Origin: Urechis unicinctus
Taxonomy: Eukaryota; Annelida; Polychaeta; Xenopneusta; Urechidae
Assembly (NCBI GenBank): GCA_034190875.2
Contig: CM067343.1
Location: 25,294,277-25,358,276, forward strand
Length of the DNA: 64,000 nt
Direction of reading: 5' to 3'
Below the pieces are notes generated by a model. It did no database searches. It was given only the letters and a program-made list of their open reading frames with translations, and was not told where the DNA came from. Every line of letters begins with the position of its first letter. The stretch's first letter is position 1. The position numbers and the translations under genes were made by a program. Positions 45,201 to 57,154 of this stretch are shown here, one piece after another.

Positions 45201-47436
45201 AATAATGATTGCTTGACTTGCGGCGTATAACCCACACTGAACACTACTACAGGGTAGAAACAAAAATGCAATGGAAGTCATTACCAAAAAGCTGAGTTAT
45301 TTGACGTGGAGTGAAGCCTTGATCTGTCTAACAAACTCCCAGCTTCCCGACTCTCTCAGAGCCAAGTGCTGCAACCTCATCATAGGTCTGTCACATCTCA
45401 AGTCACAACATTTTGTTCCTCTTACGTCTTTTCAACATTGCAAATTATGCTTATCAAATCGTACATCGTGATATTTTGCAATTTTGTAGCGCTCTTCGTG
45501 GATGTACCCGGAAATGTTGCCTTGGTCAAAAAAGCCATTGTTACCTTCGTTTAGGATGATTTGACTCTTAATGTGGAGAATAAGGTAATTATTTATTTCT
45601 CTTCAAATATTAGCATAGTTAACCGTAGGTATGGACATTAACGAATGTGTTTGTTAGGTCACTGCTGATGCATCTGTACACAGCCGCCAACAGAGTGAAC
45701 ATTTAAATCTACTAGAGGACTGGATATCGTGATTTCTGGCGGAAAATCAATACATGGTCGCCTCTGAAATCGGCCGAAACAAACTCATCAAACAAGTGAA
45801 TTGAGTTTTATGACACTTAGCATCTTTTAAGTGGACGCAAGTGTCCTTGTAGACGCGTTTGAATATAATTCACTTGATTCTTGTTTATATGAGAATATTG
45901 AATCATTTTACTCATTTCTGTCCATCATCCTTAATTGTCATTTCTTGATAACTTAGTTAGGTTGTTTGTGAGTGCACTGTGTATCACATTTGTAAACTTG
46001 GTATGTGACCTTCAGCTCATCTCTATGTTTGACCTCTGATTGACCAGGTGTTGTGTCTTGTGCGTCTCCTTGTTATGTACGGCCCCTATGACAAGATCGA
46101 GTCCGTGGTAAAGTTCATGATAACGCTGCATAAGCTCCTGGTAGAACGCAATGACTTCTCCACGCCCTCTGAACGTTGGTCACTTTAACTGATAGTCACA
46201 CGTCACTTTAACGGATAATCACAAGTTACTATTTCCGAATGAAAATATGATGCTGTTTTTGTATATGAATGCAACAGATAAAAATATTTAATTGCCTTGT
46301 CAGTGGGACATATGAGGTTAAATTGCAATGAATGATTTCTTGTTTTTCAATAAATTAGCTTTATTAAATTGATTTGTTGCATCTGATCATAAGCATTGCA
46401 TGCGCATGTGTATCATAGACTCCTCTTTGGCAACACAAAAGGAGACCGACAACTTCAAAACCAGCCGTCGTTTCAAACAGACCCCTGAAAACATCGTGGT
46501 TTTTGAGGCAAAATATCAGTAGGTACTGAACAATGAAAAGCATTTAGTTCTGAAAATGATATTGCATATCTTTATTCTGTTTTTCCCATAGTTAAAGCCA
46601 TTATATGCTTGTTCTCCAGGGCCATGGAAGTCCTGAGTTTGGTTTTCTTATCCAGTTCAATAGACTGCACATGGTAAGTCTGTCTTTTGTGATAGAATAT
46701 CATGTATTCATGTCTTTATGTTGTTAGTGTTACAAAAAGGTCACGTGTTTAGAAGCATGATGATATAGTTTCTATTTGAAAAATTTGGAATTTGCCAAAT
46801 TACATTAAAAATCAGGCAAGCAACGCATTTTCCAACATGTCATGCATTACCTGGCATGTTATGCATTACCAATCATGTTATGCATTGCCCAACATGCTAT
46901 GCATAACCCAAGATGTTATGTATTAAATAGCATGTTATGCATTACCCAACATGCCTTGCCCAACATGTTATACGTTATCCTACATCCTATGCATTTCCCA
47001 GCATGCTATGAAATACCCAACATACTGTGCATTACCCCACATGCTATGCATTACCCAACATGCTATGCATTACCAAGATATGCTATGCATTACCCAACAT
47101 GCTATGTGTTACGCAGGGGTTTTTTTTGGCATAACATAGGGGTAACTGTGTGTTTGTTCCGCAGAGATTCGCCTACTAGTCTAAAAGCATCAAATCATCA
47201 AGTCACACGATGGACAAGGAGACATTGATGACGCGGTTACTCAGTACAGACTTCACCCATAATGAGAAATAGGTTGACCTTGATGACCTTTACTATATTT
47301 TCTCATTGTATTTCTGTCATATGCTTGTGGCTTTTTTCATTGACTGTACATACATATTCTATTGCCGTCTCTGTGTCACTTTTTTATACGATAATAGATG
47401 TATCTGTTTACCCACACAGCTGCACATCGTTAAGCA
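42205..47436 (+). pseudogene. Direct partial duplicate of the IP3R gene (copy of about 10665-15775)
   Basis: Introns and exons match the parent in order and orientation, for example VGLSAEMQFVDAFT at 42897 on and APTQKLDVKRAFSYA at 43093 on. Decay is clear. The copy of exon 10872-10954 has lost its acceptor and several bases. In-frame stops lie at 43826 (TAA), 45552 (TAG), 45750 (TGA) and 47177 (TAG). The donor after 44204 is GC instead of GT. There is no promoter, N-terminus or channel region. It ends abruptly in an intron, joined to the inverted copy near 47437. Confidence 0.88.
46820..47120 (+). repeat. ATGCAT minisatellite, expanded allele in the direct duplicate
   Basis: About 300 bp of 20-bp units of the type ATGCATTACCCAACATGCTA. 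It corresponds to the 215-bp array at 15256-15470 of the parent gene. Confidence 0.9.
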
Positions 47437-50400
47437 AAACAATATCACTGTTTATATGTTAGCACTTTCAATATATCAACTGTTATAAAAAGTGCTTTCG
47501 TGATATGCACTCATATACAGGTGTATAGAAAAGTAGCAAGGCTTTTGTTGAGTGATTTATCGGTGATGACGTTTCAATACCTGTCATCCGACTTGGTATT
47601 GATCTGAGGAGACACCTTATCGCCATGTTTGATGGCTTTTGATGTAAGTTCATCCATGATCTCATTCAGCTCGGTGACAAATATCCACATCCGCCTTTAA
47701 TGACGTCATATATACTTGATATTAGCAGTCGTCACATGGGTCACATAGATTCATAAAAATTTACAGCATTTATTTGCGTTCAGTCGAAGTCCACGGAATT
47801 TAAGTGGGCAGATAATTTCAAATGCATAATTCAAGATTGAATTCAAATTATATGAACCCCACAAATACAATACATCACATCAGCATGCATTATCCAATTT
47901 GTTGATTCCAAGAAAATGCTATTCGAAATTTATCAACATTTGTAAACAGAGGGAAGGTTGGCTACGCACTTGTCAGATGTAATGGGGTTGCTTCGAAGTG
48001 CTTCTCTTCGCTTCTTTGTTCTCAGGTAGGTCCACACGAGGAAGCGGAGGTAGACTCGCTTGACGCGATGGCTTGCTTCATCGTGCACAATAACATCCAG
48101 GATTTCCTCCACTGACATTATCGTCTGGCACATAGATTCAATAAAACTGTTCTCACCCTGTAAAATAGATACAAACCATTGTAGGAGAAATGTTTTAAAA
48201 GACTGTACATCTTAAGTAAACACGCTGATAAATTGTAATGTTCTAGTTTTAATGCATTAATGGCTTCTGATACCTGAACCCTCAGCACTGTTTTATTCTT
48301 ATCACACTATGAAACTTTATCCAATTGTTTGGAAACGCATTACAATTGGAACCATAATGACAAATGATCGACTGTCATCATTTGATTACAGGTAGCTACC
48401 CTTATCGCGCATTGGGGTAAGGCTAAGACATTATTATTTGTTTTTCTATTGCTTGTTCTGTTTTATTTCAATTTACCAACACCGTCAATCATTGACGTCA
48501 TCAGCACTTTTTTGTGCTCAATTTGCAGTTGACAGACGAACTGACGGCTATTTTTATCGTCAAAGTAATTTATGAGAGAGCTTTATCGGTCAAATTACTC
48601 ACTGTCTGTTTAAGGTCAATGTCCCTGCTGAGCAAAGTGAACACTTCCTTGTGTACACCTGAAACCAAAACAATCAATGACGTCATGTACAAGAAGGTCG
48701 CTATATTGATAAAAGGGAAAATACGATTGACAGGGGACCCAAACACAATGTTGCAGGGGTGGGGTTGGTATGGGCTGGTGAACATTTGCGACAATTTGTC
48801 AGTGGTGGCGTGATATCTTACTGTTGTTCCAAATAATGGTCTGGTTGGTGTGATGAGGCTCTGAGATATCGCCCTCAACCATGCACATCCTGCCAAAAAC
48901 AACAAAAACAACATATCTTCAAAGCGCGAAAACGGATACTTTTAAAACAATATTAAGACGAAAAATCTCAATTGCACATGGCACTTGCTTTACCCGATGA
49001 GAGAGTCGAGCACTTTGCAGATTGTCTCGCCTTGTTCGTCAAATATAGCAGAGCGTGCCAGACCTTGCAGGAGAACTTCCAGCTTATGGACCTCATTAAG
49101 CACGCGAACAGAGATCGCTGTGATCATGATCTGTGTGAAAACACGCCACAAACAATTGATACATCATATATGTTTTCCGCCATCATGATTTTGATGACAG
49201 CCTGCAAATAATGCAAACATTCAATATTAGATGTTAATGCATAGATTGCATTGAGGGTTATTTTGAAAGTTCGAAATGACCTTGGCTTGCGTTGCACGCC
49301 GAAATAAGTTCTCGTGTGCAGAGTTGAACATCAATTGCAGCTGCGTCGACTTGCATATCAGTTCCTCACTGTCATATTGCGATATATCCTGGGGGCGAGA
49401 TATATAAAGGTAATGTACAGAGTCAGAGGATATTCATCACACCAGGTCATATAAAGATATTAAAGGTGAGATTGCGAATGAATGTTCCCAGTGATTTACA
49501 GTGCCATCACCCACAAGATGAGATAGAATGGAACCCACGTATCAGGTCAACAACAGATCAATTTACACCTCTTATTCACTGACATGGTCAAAGGTATAAC
49601 ATTAACGTTTCTAAACATTCAACAGACAAAAGGATAAATCACTAAAGAATCAATTATCGGCATAAGTCTCACCATCACCATCAAGACGTCGTCGATGTCG
49701 TAATTCTTGAATATCGACGTTGAAGTGATGATATCTGCAAGTTCTCTCTGTGCCAGTTGTGATAGCCTGGTGAGACAGCGTGAACATTTTGTAATGGTAA
49801 TTAATATTGCACAGGTATATATGAGAGCAAAAGTAAATTGTGGTCTGATTAAGCCAAAAAATGTTGGGCAATGCATAAATTGCTGGGTTATGCATTACAT
49901 TTTGGGTAATGCATAGCATGTTGGGTTATGCATAACATGTTGGGCAATGCATAAAATGATTCGTAATACATAACAAACTTGGTAATGCACAACATGTTGG
50001 ATAATGCGTTGCTTGTCGGATTTTCAATGCTATTTGGCAAATTACAAATTTTTCAAAAAGAAACTATACTGACATGCTTCTAAATTACGCGACCTTATGG
50101 TTACACTAAGAAACAAAGACATGAATACATGATTTTCGATCACAAAAGACAGACTTACCATGTGCCGTCTGTTGAACTGAATTAGCAAAAGCAAACTCAG
50201 GACTTCCATGGCCCTGGAGAACGAGCATATAATGGCTTTAACTATGGGGTAAACGAAATAAAGAAATGTAATATCATTTCAGAACTAAATGCTTTTTATT
50301 GTTGGGAACCTACTGATATTTTGCCTAAAAAATCACGATGTTTTCAGGGGTCTGTTTGAAACGACCGCTGGTTTTGAAATTGTCGGTCTCCTTTTGTGTT

Positions 50401-53400
50401 GCCAAAGAGGAGTCTGTGATACACATGCAATGTTTAAGATTAGATGCAACGAAGCAATTTGAAATAGCTAATTTACTGAAGTACAAGAAATCGTTCTTTG
50501 CAATTTAACCTCATATTTCCCGCTTAGAAGGCTTGTAAATATTTTGATCCTTTGCATTCATATATCCCGCTGACATTAATACACAACACCTGGTCAAACA
50601 GAGGTCAAAGATAGAGATAAGCTGAAGGTCAAATACCGAGTTCTCAAAGGTCATACATTGTGCATTGACAATTAACGATGATAGACAAATATATGTACGA
50701 TGATTCAAGATTTTCATATATACAAGAATCAAGTGAATTATATTCAAGCGCGTCCATAAGGACACATGCGTCCACTTAATAGATGCTAAGTGTCATAAAA
50801 CTCATTTCACTTGTTTGATGAGTTTGTTTCGACCGATTTCAGAGGCGACCATGTATTGATTTTCTGCCAGAAATCGTGATATCCAATCTTCTAGTTGATT
50901 TAAACGTTCGCTCAGTTGGCGGCTGTGTACAGATGCGTCCTCAATGACCTAGGCAAACACGTTTAATGTCCACACCGAAGGTCAACTATGCTAATATAGG
51001 AAGAAAATAAATAAGTACTTACCTGATTCTCCACATTAGGATTCAAATCATCGTAAACGAAGGTCAAAATGGCTTTTTTAACCAAGGCAACATTTCTGGG
51101 TACATCCACGAAGAGCGCTACAAAATTGCAAAAATATCACGATTTACGACTTGATAAGCATAATTTGCGATGTTGAAAAGAGGAAGAGGAACAAAATGTT
51201 GGGACTTGAGGTGTTACAGACCTATGATGAGGTTGTAGTACTTGGCTCTGAGAGAGTCGGGGAGCTGGGAGTTTGTCAGACAGATCAAGGCTTCACTCCA
51301 CGTCAAATAACTCAGCTTTTTGGTAATGACTTCCATTGCATAAGTGTTTCTACCCTGTAGTAGTGTTCAACATTTGTAGGTCATACGGCGCAAGTCAAGC
51401 AATCTTTATTTACAGCACGATTACAGGCGCACTCAACAGCAAGGTGATGTGACTTCGTTGATGGATGAGGGGGCGGGGAGATTTAATCCTATTTGCCATT
51501 CATTTCTATTCAAATATAAGATATCAATTATTTCTTACCTGGCAAAGTTTTGCCATGAGATCCAGCTGACTATTCAGGAAGGACATTCTCTCGCCATTTG
51601 TATGCTTAAATGGGAAACAAATCCTTCGTACAAATACAAAGAGCTCAAATTCGTGTTTTTGATCTAGCACAAAAAGCCATTCTATTGTCTTCTTCTTTAA
51701 GGGCCATAATACAATTGGGGATCTTATATTCCCTTGTTAGCCGCAAAAACGCACCAAGCGCTGCTGGTTTTAGTAACCACAACTCTGTTATGAAACTAAT
51801 TGCGTTTAAACCTCGTCAGCGAACTCATGAAGGGGCGTCCATTGTTTCCCATTGTCAGTGGAGACGTATATCACGTTGGAATCTCTGCCCACTGCTTGAC
51901 CCAGTTCGGTTAGAAACACCGATTTCTGACCAGCACAGAAACGAAACATAGACGGTCAGTTCTGATTAACAAATATCAACGGTCACATCACAAGGCTGGT
52001 GGGTGAGATTTGTACATATTGTGAGCATAATTTGAATTTATTCAATTACAATAACGCACATGGTTAATCGGCTGTTCAGCTGTGTCTTTTCGGTGGTGCA
52101 ATTCACGTAAACCATATAAAGCCAGTTGCCTTTTCTGGTTTAATGCCTCATCAACTTTCGTAAATTGTTTAACTAGTAAATTTGTTCATTTAGGGAGATT
52201 ACCTTCCTAGCACCAAGCCATACGCGGCTGATTATATTCTGATGCGGGACAATGGACACATCATTGCAGACACACAAGACACTCATCAAGTCGAGGTACC
52301 GGAAATCCTGCAGTACACAGACAAACAACAAATCTCAATCAGTTGTTCATCGGATCATTCGATAGTAAATGTATCTTTAAGAAATGGGATGGTGCTGTGG
52401 ACATACCTTGCGTTGATAAACGAGTTTAGCGACGTTTTTTGATTTTATCTTCTGTGATGCGATCAACAATCTTGCGGTTGTCACGGATCAGCTCCGTTAG
52501 CATTTCTGTAGCTTTCTGTCCTAAAGTGCCCTGGTTTTAAAAGTACAAATATCTTACAGTTGTATCTTGAAGTTTCAGCAATAAAGCCTGCCAGGTCATT
52601 GCAATTGAGACAAACAAACTTTAAGAAACTGTTGACAGAGAGGAAAATAATGTTACTCCTGATATCATTGCAATCGACCATCCCTATCCATAACAAAGTA
52701 GCATATTTAAGGTTTGCTGTATATTACATAATAAATAGCCCTTCGTGTTTAGGATGATAAGTACAATGCACCTTTTTGGAAATTTGGCGGAAGAAGAATT
52801 CAATGTGTCTGGCTAAATACAGTTCATTCATCCCCGCAAGAATACGCTTTCAGCACGCCGTACAGTTGCACCAGAACGTTATCCGCATAGCTACACAAGT
52901 CGCAATAAATAAGCCAACAATCAATAAGACGGACTGGACGTTGTTGCAGATTTCTCAGAAAATTCATATTTTGTAATTATAGCATAACGATTTGGGGAGA
53001 GCTCAGAAAAACTGGAGCGTCTGTAAGCATTGTCATCACAACAAGCCGAGCCAATCTCATTAAGTACGCACTTTTGAGGTTGTACTTACCGGCTTTCCGA
53101 CGCCCAGTCGATATGAAGCGCAGTAACAATCGATCTGATACACTGCGCACACATACATAACACCCTGCTGTCGATATAATAGAAATGGAGGATTTGAGAT
53201 AACACATCAAATAGAACGAGAAGCTGGGAACATACCATGAGGTTTCTGATGATCTTCTGTCTGTCTTTACATGGCTGACCTCCATTGTCACAAAAGTCTT
53301 GCAGTTCCTGTAGTGCCTTTGCAAAAGAAAAACTAATAATATTTTTATTGCACTGCACGATAATAGGTTATAAAACTGTTGTCATCGTGGAGATACATAA

Positions 53401-55156
53401 ATCAAATACCTCTGAGTTATTCATCAAAAAGATAATCGAACAGATCGGTCTAGATATGCGACAGGCACGAAATATGTAATACACCTATCATCAATCACGA
53501 CAGGTGTAGTAAGTTACCTGGGCGTATGAGAACGCTCGCTTCACATCCAGCTTCTGTGTCGGTGCCTGTTGGGTGACAAACAGTATTGAACTTGTGAAAC
53601 GAAGAAAAATTAAATTGATTAAAACCTAACACAAATATCATAATGTAACATCATGGTATTATTCCAAGATAATTTGATAAATATAGCAAATGAGTCAGCT
53701 GCATACGTTCTTAATAATTGTCTGTAATAGGGGTACGTATCCAGCCACGAAATTGAAATTGAGCCGTTCTTTGTCAGTGACAGCCTGTATTGTGAAGGCG
53801 TCGACAAACTGCATCTCAGCAGACAATCCCACCTGACACAAATTCGAGAATTCGTGCATTATTCCAGTTAACATGACATTAATTGGATTCATGAAGATCA
53901 CGATCGCTTTTAAAAAAAAGTGAATTCCACAAGATGATGTTCGTGTCTGATTTGTATGTTGAAGGCTGCTAGTTTTATTCAGAACCGCAAGCTTTATCTC
54001 TCAGAGACATGAGAATTTACGCCCGTAAGGTGGCGCTTTGCACGACCATTAAAGACAACCTTTAGCGAGTGAAAAAAGAGCAACGAGGTGTCACATGTCG
54101 ATGAAGATGTCTGTCGATTCCCTTCGTTAACACTACGCATGCGTGTTGCATTGTGGTTGCTAACATTTCTTATTCACTTATAATATGAGATCATATTGAC
54201 CTGTCGCATGACTGCTGTGGTCCACGGGATGTCCGAGAACGCAGTCTGCTTGCCCATAACGTGAGTCGATCTCTTGATCCCAACTGGAATGAAAGAGCAT
54301 GAGTCAGATAAGACAAACGCCGAAATGTGATATTTATATGTCACATCGCTTTGTAGGTATATCTATTTCAGTGAATGCTGTTTACCGCGACGGAATGAAT
54401 CGTGTTCAGGGTATATCAACTCGGTATAAAATCTCGTTAGTGGCTTCTGTGAGCCCGGTGAGGGAAGTTTCAAATTTCATTTGAGAATTTTCATTAAGGA
54501 TGAGAGTATAAGTTATATAATTAATGAACATGACGTTGAAATTGGTGTATATAGCTGTAATTGCAATCGCAGTGCATTTACCGCTACTGGCGTGCAGCCA
54601 TCCATCCGAAAGCACGTGTTCGATCCTGCAGTTAGCATTCAACTCAACTTCTTCGCCGCTCTGTGAATCAATTACATCTAATTTAGAGATGGTATGTTCA
54701 TGTTTTGAAATCCTATCAGCAGCCGGTTCATTGTGTAAAACAGGTACGGTGTCTTGATTTGACCGATAAATGGCAGTAACAAGATTGTTTCCACCTCAAT
54801 GCCATCTTTTATATCACTTTATAAGAAATGTTTTTTTCGGATTATCAGGATATTTCAATGAATAAAATTGTGCTTAGATATGTGAGAACCACCACTGAAT
54901 TCAGGATTTGAAGTCAAAACAATGAAGGAAGAAGTTTATGATTATAATGATAATGGGGCACCAGAAATGAACCACTCCAGGTTCAATCGAACTCGCAACC
55001 ATGCGGCTTACGGGACGAACAAATTAGCATCAACAAAACGAATATTACGTTGACGACGGGATGCAAACGGAACACTGTGTTTAGATCGTTTCTATCATCA
55101 CTCAGAGACAAGCCATCCCCGCACTGACACAAGAAGAGCTGTGTGCACATTAGCCC
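47437..55156 (-). pseudogene. Inverted partial duplicate of the IP3R gene (copy of about 9986-19900)
   Basis: The reverse strand matches the parent closely, including introns. It starts in the intron after exon 19646-19759 and ends inside the exon equivalent to 9946-10088, so it has no complete 5' end. Missing parts: the equivalent of 17179-18845 (exons 17239-17397, 17514-17752 and 18064-18145) near 48487, and the equivalent of about 15440-15795 (exon 15499-15602) near 49860. An 8-bp deletion near 52830 shifts the exon equivalent to 12182-12308. Exons such as the one reading CQTIMSVEEILDVIVHDEAS near 48030-48133 stay open. It keeps two bases missing from the parent near 16575. It is closer to the parent than the direct copy is. 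Confidence 0.88.
49860..50010 (-). repeat. ATGCAT minisatellite, short allele in the inverted duplicate
   Basis: Same 20-bp unit family as 15256-15470, on the reverse strand. One side is fused to sequence equivalent to 15797, so the exon that should follow is deleted. Confidence 0.85.
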
Positions 55157-55448
55157 TACAAGACGTCTGAGTAGACGTCTTACTCTTTCTGGAAACGACG
55201 CAACGCGATTTTTTTTAGATCGATTCAGACAGCTACCAAACACCAAACATACACAAGTGATGGAGTTATAGAATGCAATGATGTTTTACGGACAATTTTA
55301 TCCCTTTTCGGCGGGGGATTTCATCCATAGTAATTATTTATAGTTCGAACAATTTGGGAAGCGGTAAAAAGTCAGAAACACAACAACATGTTTGTTTTCA
55401 AGTTCAAGACCACGTGCATTGCGCATGCTCAGAAAGACGACGACTAAT

Positions 55449-55673
55449 GCTAAGCCCGGGGGGGGGGGCACTTAAGTCTATAGATATAGTATAAATGTGC
55501 CGCGCGAAAGGGCATGTTTTTACGGCCTCTCGACTTGTACGACGGGTTATACATTCGCATAATACCTTGTACGACGGAGTATACTTTTTCCCATTCTCAA
55601 CTTGTACACGGGTACGGGTTTTTCACGCGGCCCATCCCTATCGAGTTAGGGTAAACTCCCCCCCCCCCCCCCT
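55449..55673. repeat. Short interspersed element-like unit bounded by poly-G and poly-C runs
   Basis: About 225 bp starting with a run of about 11 G and ending with a run of about 16 C, so the ends are complementary. The interior repeats CTTGTACGACGG and CTTGTACACGGG. This could be a small non-autonomous transposon, but target duplications were not identified. Confidence 0.4.
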
Positions 55674-56091
55674 TGGGATGCTAAGGCAATGCGGGAAATC
55701 GCGGGAATTAATATTTTCCAAAATGGCAGACATCGTATCGCGATTTTCTCGGAAACGAACTATCGATGGCATTTATTGAAGAATACCGGCGAGTGGGGGT
55801 AAGTTTTTGGGTGCTCAAAGTCTATTGTTTGTAAAGGCTCTTGATATAGGTTATTTTCTAGTTACGCGAAGTAGCCCTTCAACCCAAACACGGCGACGCG
55901 TGTATAATGATCGCCTCGTAACGGTATAAATTCATGTTACCGTTACGATCGGAGCTATGTGCACATGTGCTTCAGACTTACGGATAAGTGCAAATAGTCG
56001 TAGGTTGGTTTAAATGCTTCAATGCGCTTGTTATGATGATTAATTAAAGAGAGAATCACAGAAATATCTTCTGGTGCGGTTTTAGTGTTAT

Positions 56092-56344
56092 CGCTTGGTG
56101 TCCACTAGGTCTAGCCTTACGGCGCTTGGTGTCCACTAGGTCTAGCCTTACGGCGCTTGGTGTCCATTAGGTCTAGCCTTACGGCGCTTGGTGTCCACTA
56201 GGTCTAGCCTTACGGCGCTTGGTGTCCATTAGGTCTAGCCTTACGGCGCTTGGTGTCCACTAGGTCTAGCCTTACGGCGCTTGGTGTCCACTAGGTCTAG
56301 CCTTACGGCGCTTGGTGTCCACTAGGTCTAGCCTTACGGCGCTT
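56092..56344 (+). repeat. 31-bp minisatellite, 8 copies
   Basis: Head-to-tail units containing GGTGTCCACTAGGTCTAG and CCTTACGGCGCTT. Only a C/T change (CACTAGG/CATTAGG) distinguishes units. Confidence 0.98.
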
Positions 56345-56957
56345 TATGGATATTGCCGCAGCCAAATGAATCAGTTGCTAACGTTTTGTCATTCAATAAG
56401 CCTTCCAATTTCTGGCGTTGTCAGAATAGTAGGGAGCTTTTGATGATTGAACGTGATAACAGTTGATATGATTCCACCAAACAAGACGCCTTTTTAAGAC
56501 ACAGATCATTGTCAGGAAGAGAAACACACCTCCGAAGTTTAGAAACTCGCAATTTGTCACAAGTTACACTTCTTTAGCCAGAAGAACATTTGACCGGAAG
56601 TGATAGTTTGCGTTGATAATGGGAATGTTGTAATTGTCGCATCTCTTAACAAGTGTTACTGCTAAGTTCAGAGGGCACTATTGCCCAAAGCACCATCTGC
56701 ATTATCTCCTGCAGCACCATCCTCTGTATCATTATCATCATTCCCAGCAGCAGCAGCAGCAGCAAGCACCCCTACGCCATTGTCATCAACAGCCTCAACA
56801 GCAAATGCTGCCTAAATTCCTTCACTGGCGTAGCAAGTTTTAGCCGGATTCAAACGAGGGTGATTTATTTCAAAATTCACTTAAATCATCAATATCTCTG
56901 CCATAATTAGGATTCATAAAAGTAGCAAAATTAGAATACAATGGGTGCTGAAAATAT

Positions 56958-57111
56958 TACAAAGCGGAACTCCTCCGACAAAGCGGAACACTTCCGACAA
57001 AGCAGAACACTTCGACAAAGCGGAACACTTCACACAAAGCAGAACACTTCACACAAAGTGGAACACTTCAGACAAAGCGGAACACTTCAGACAAAGCGGA
57101 ACACTTCAAAG
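56958..57111 (+). repeat. 19-bp minisatellite, about 8 copies
   Basis: Units of the type ACAAAGCGGAACACTTCAG lie just beyond the cyclin stop codon, so they probably fall in its 3' untranslated region (reverse strand). Confidence 0.95.
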
Positions 57112-57154
57112 AGGAGACTCGTACTCTGATGACGAGTTCAAAGTGTCATCTGGC

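Larger units (their letters stand above)
55157..57154. other. Intergenic region between the IP3R duplicate and the cyclin gene
   Basis: Holds a G-run/C-run bounded repeat (55449-55673), a 31-bp minisatellite (56092-56344), a CAG run (56745-56763) and a 19-bp minisatellite. No convincing exon was seen. The last about 300 bp probably belong to the cyclin 3' untranslated region; a reverse-strand AATAAA lies at 56864-56869. Confidence 0.5.

Noticed and set aside
46842..47228. 128-codon ORF of CYALPxxLCITQHAM repeats
   Set aside because: Frame through the ATGCAT minisatellite of the direct duplicate.
56092..56344. CRISPR-like array of 31-bp repeats
   Set aside because: Head-to-tail copies without spacers; an ordinary minisatellite.
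56634..56843. Gln/His-rich forward ORF
   Set aside because: Driven by a CAG run; no splice sites, start context or neighbours support a gene.
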